Shown here one piece after another: positions 6,191-6,373 of a stretch of 6,373 nt of DNA; within the stretch, counting starts at the first letter, position 1; each line of letters opens with the position of its first letter. The DNA is taken from the NCBI GenBank assembly GCA_900551465.1, contig URWL01000124.1, positions 1 through 6,373 of the forward strand, given 5' to 3'. This stretch comes from an uncultured Blautia sp. Lineage in GTDB: Bacteria; Bacillota; Clostridia; Lachnospirales; Lachnospiraceae. A model generated the notes under the pieces. It was not told the DNA's origin, searched no databases, and worked only from the letters and a program-made list of their open reading frames with translations. The position numbers and the translations under genes were made by a program.

Positions 6191-6373
6191 ATACGCTTCC
6201 CCTTTCTGCAGGTAGAATGATCTCTGCCCTTGTTCCTACATTTTTTTCTCCTGTAATCTTCATACAGTATCTGTCGTGATAGAGAATTTCCAGCAGGCGT
6301 TTCATATTAGCCAGTCCTGTATGAGTATGCTCCGTTTCTTCTTCCAGATCCATCTCCAGGTCCTCTTCCTGTT
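6165..6373 (-). CDS. Sensor histidine kinase, YesM/LytS-type, C-terminal end only
   Basis: About 69 C-terminal residues of a membrane sensor kinase whose N-terminus lies beyond the right edge. The frame is open from the window end (QEEDLEMDLEEETEH...) to TGA at 6167-6165. HTGLANMKRLLEILYHDRYCMKI matches the late ATP-binding (HATPase_c) region of YesM-like kinases, with the family's GLxN motif, and NVGTRAEIILP is the usual end of that domain (GT-x-A-x-I-x-LP). A serine-rich tail (VESSSSR) follows. The gene ends 26 nt inside the response regulator, so the two form a cognate pair. The ATG at 6353 is internal to the kinase and not a start. The sensor domain and phosphorylated histidine are not visible, so nothing can be said about its signal from this part. 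Confidence 0.85.
   Translation of the reverse strand, partial: QEEDLEMDLEEETEHTHTGLANMKRLLEILYHDRYCMKITGEKNVGTRAEIILPAERGSVYVESSSSR

Noticed and set aside
5675..6220. 181-codon plus-strand open frame rich in Phe and Leu
   Set aside because: It is the antisense of the response regulator. The hydrophobic look comes from complementing Lys/Glu-rich codons, so it is not a membrane protein gene.

Overview
The window looks like part of a carbohydrate-uptake locus from a low-to-moderate-GC, monoderm Clostridia-type bacterium. A gut Lachnospiraceae member is my best guess. The grounds are strong GGAGG-type Shine-Dalgarno sites, a YesM/YesN-type two-component system, CUT1-type sugar ABC transporter genes without their own ATPase, and a typical Gfo/Idh/MocA oxidoreductase. 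The species call is inference from style, not from a marker gene. All genes lie on the minus strand, so transcription runs from high to low coordinates. I found no gene on the plus strand, and no RNA gene, insertion sequence or CRISPR array.

Regulatory half (about 6373 to 4174): the C-terminal end of a sensor histidine kinase overlaps a 253-residue REC + AraC-HTH response regulator by 26 nt. The regulator overlaps a lipoprotein solute-binding protein by 11 nt. Such tight overlaps suggest one translationally coupled unit in which this binding protein (called SBP2 here) may act in sensing rather than bulk transport.

Control region (4173 to 4015): this 159-nt, AT-rich gap holds a perfect 15-bp direct repeat (the distal copy overlaps the SBP2 stop codon), a plausible sigma-A promoter with a weak -35, an inverted repeat over the promoter core, and a cre-like site in the presumed leader.

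Transport and catabolic half (4014 to 1): a second, paralogous binding protein (SBP1) with a signal peptide but no lipobox cysteine; a 67-nt gap with a UUCG-capped GC-rich hairpin and an overlapping alternative hairpin that covers the next gene's ribosome binding site; two MalF/MalG-type permeases joined by an ATGA overlap; and, 17 nt later, a Gfo/Idh/MocA NAD(P)-dependent oxidoreductase that runs off the left edge.

Working model (inference): sugar binding outside the cell is reported to the kinase, perhaps through SBP2. The phosphorylated regulator binds the 15-bp repeats and activates SBP1-permease-permease-oxidoreductase. The imported sugar or derivative is then oxidised or epimerised by the oxidoreductase. 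ATP hydrolysis would come from a shared MsmX/MsmK-type ATPase encoded elsewhere. The gene families are ordinary; the two-binding-protein layout and the two intergenic regions are what deserve attention.
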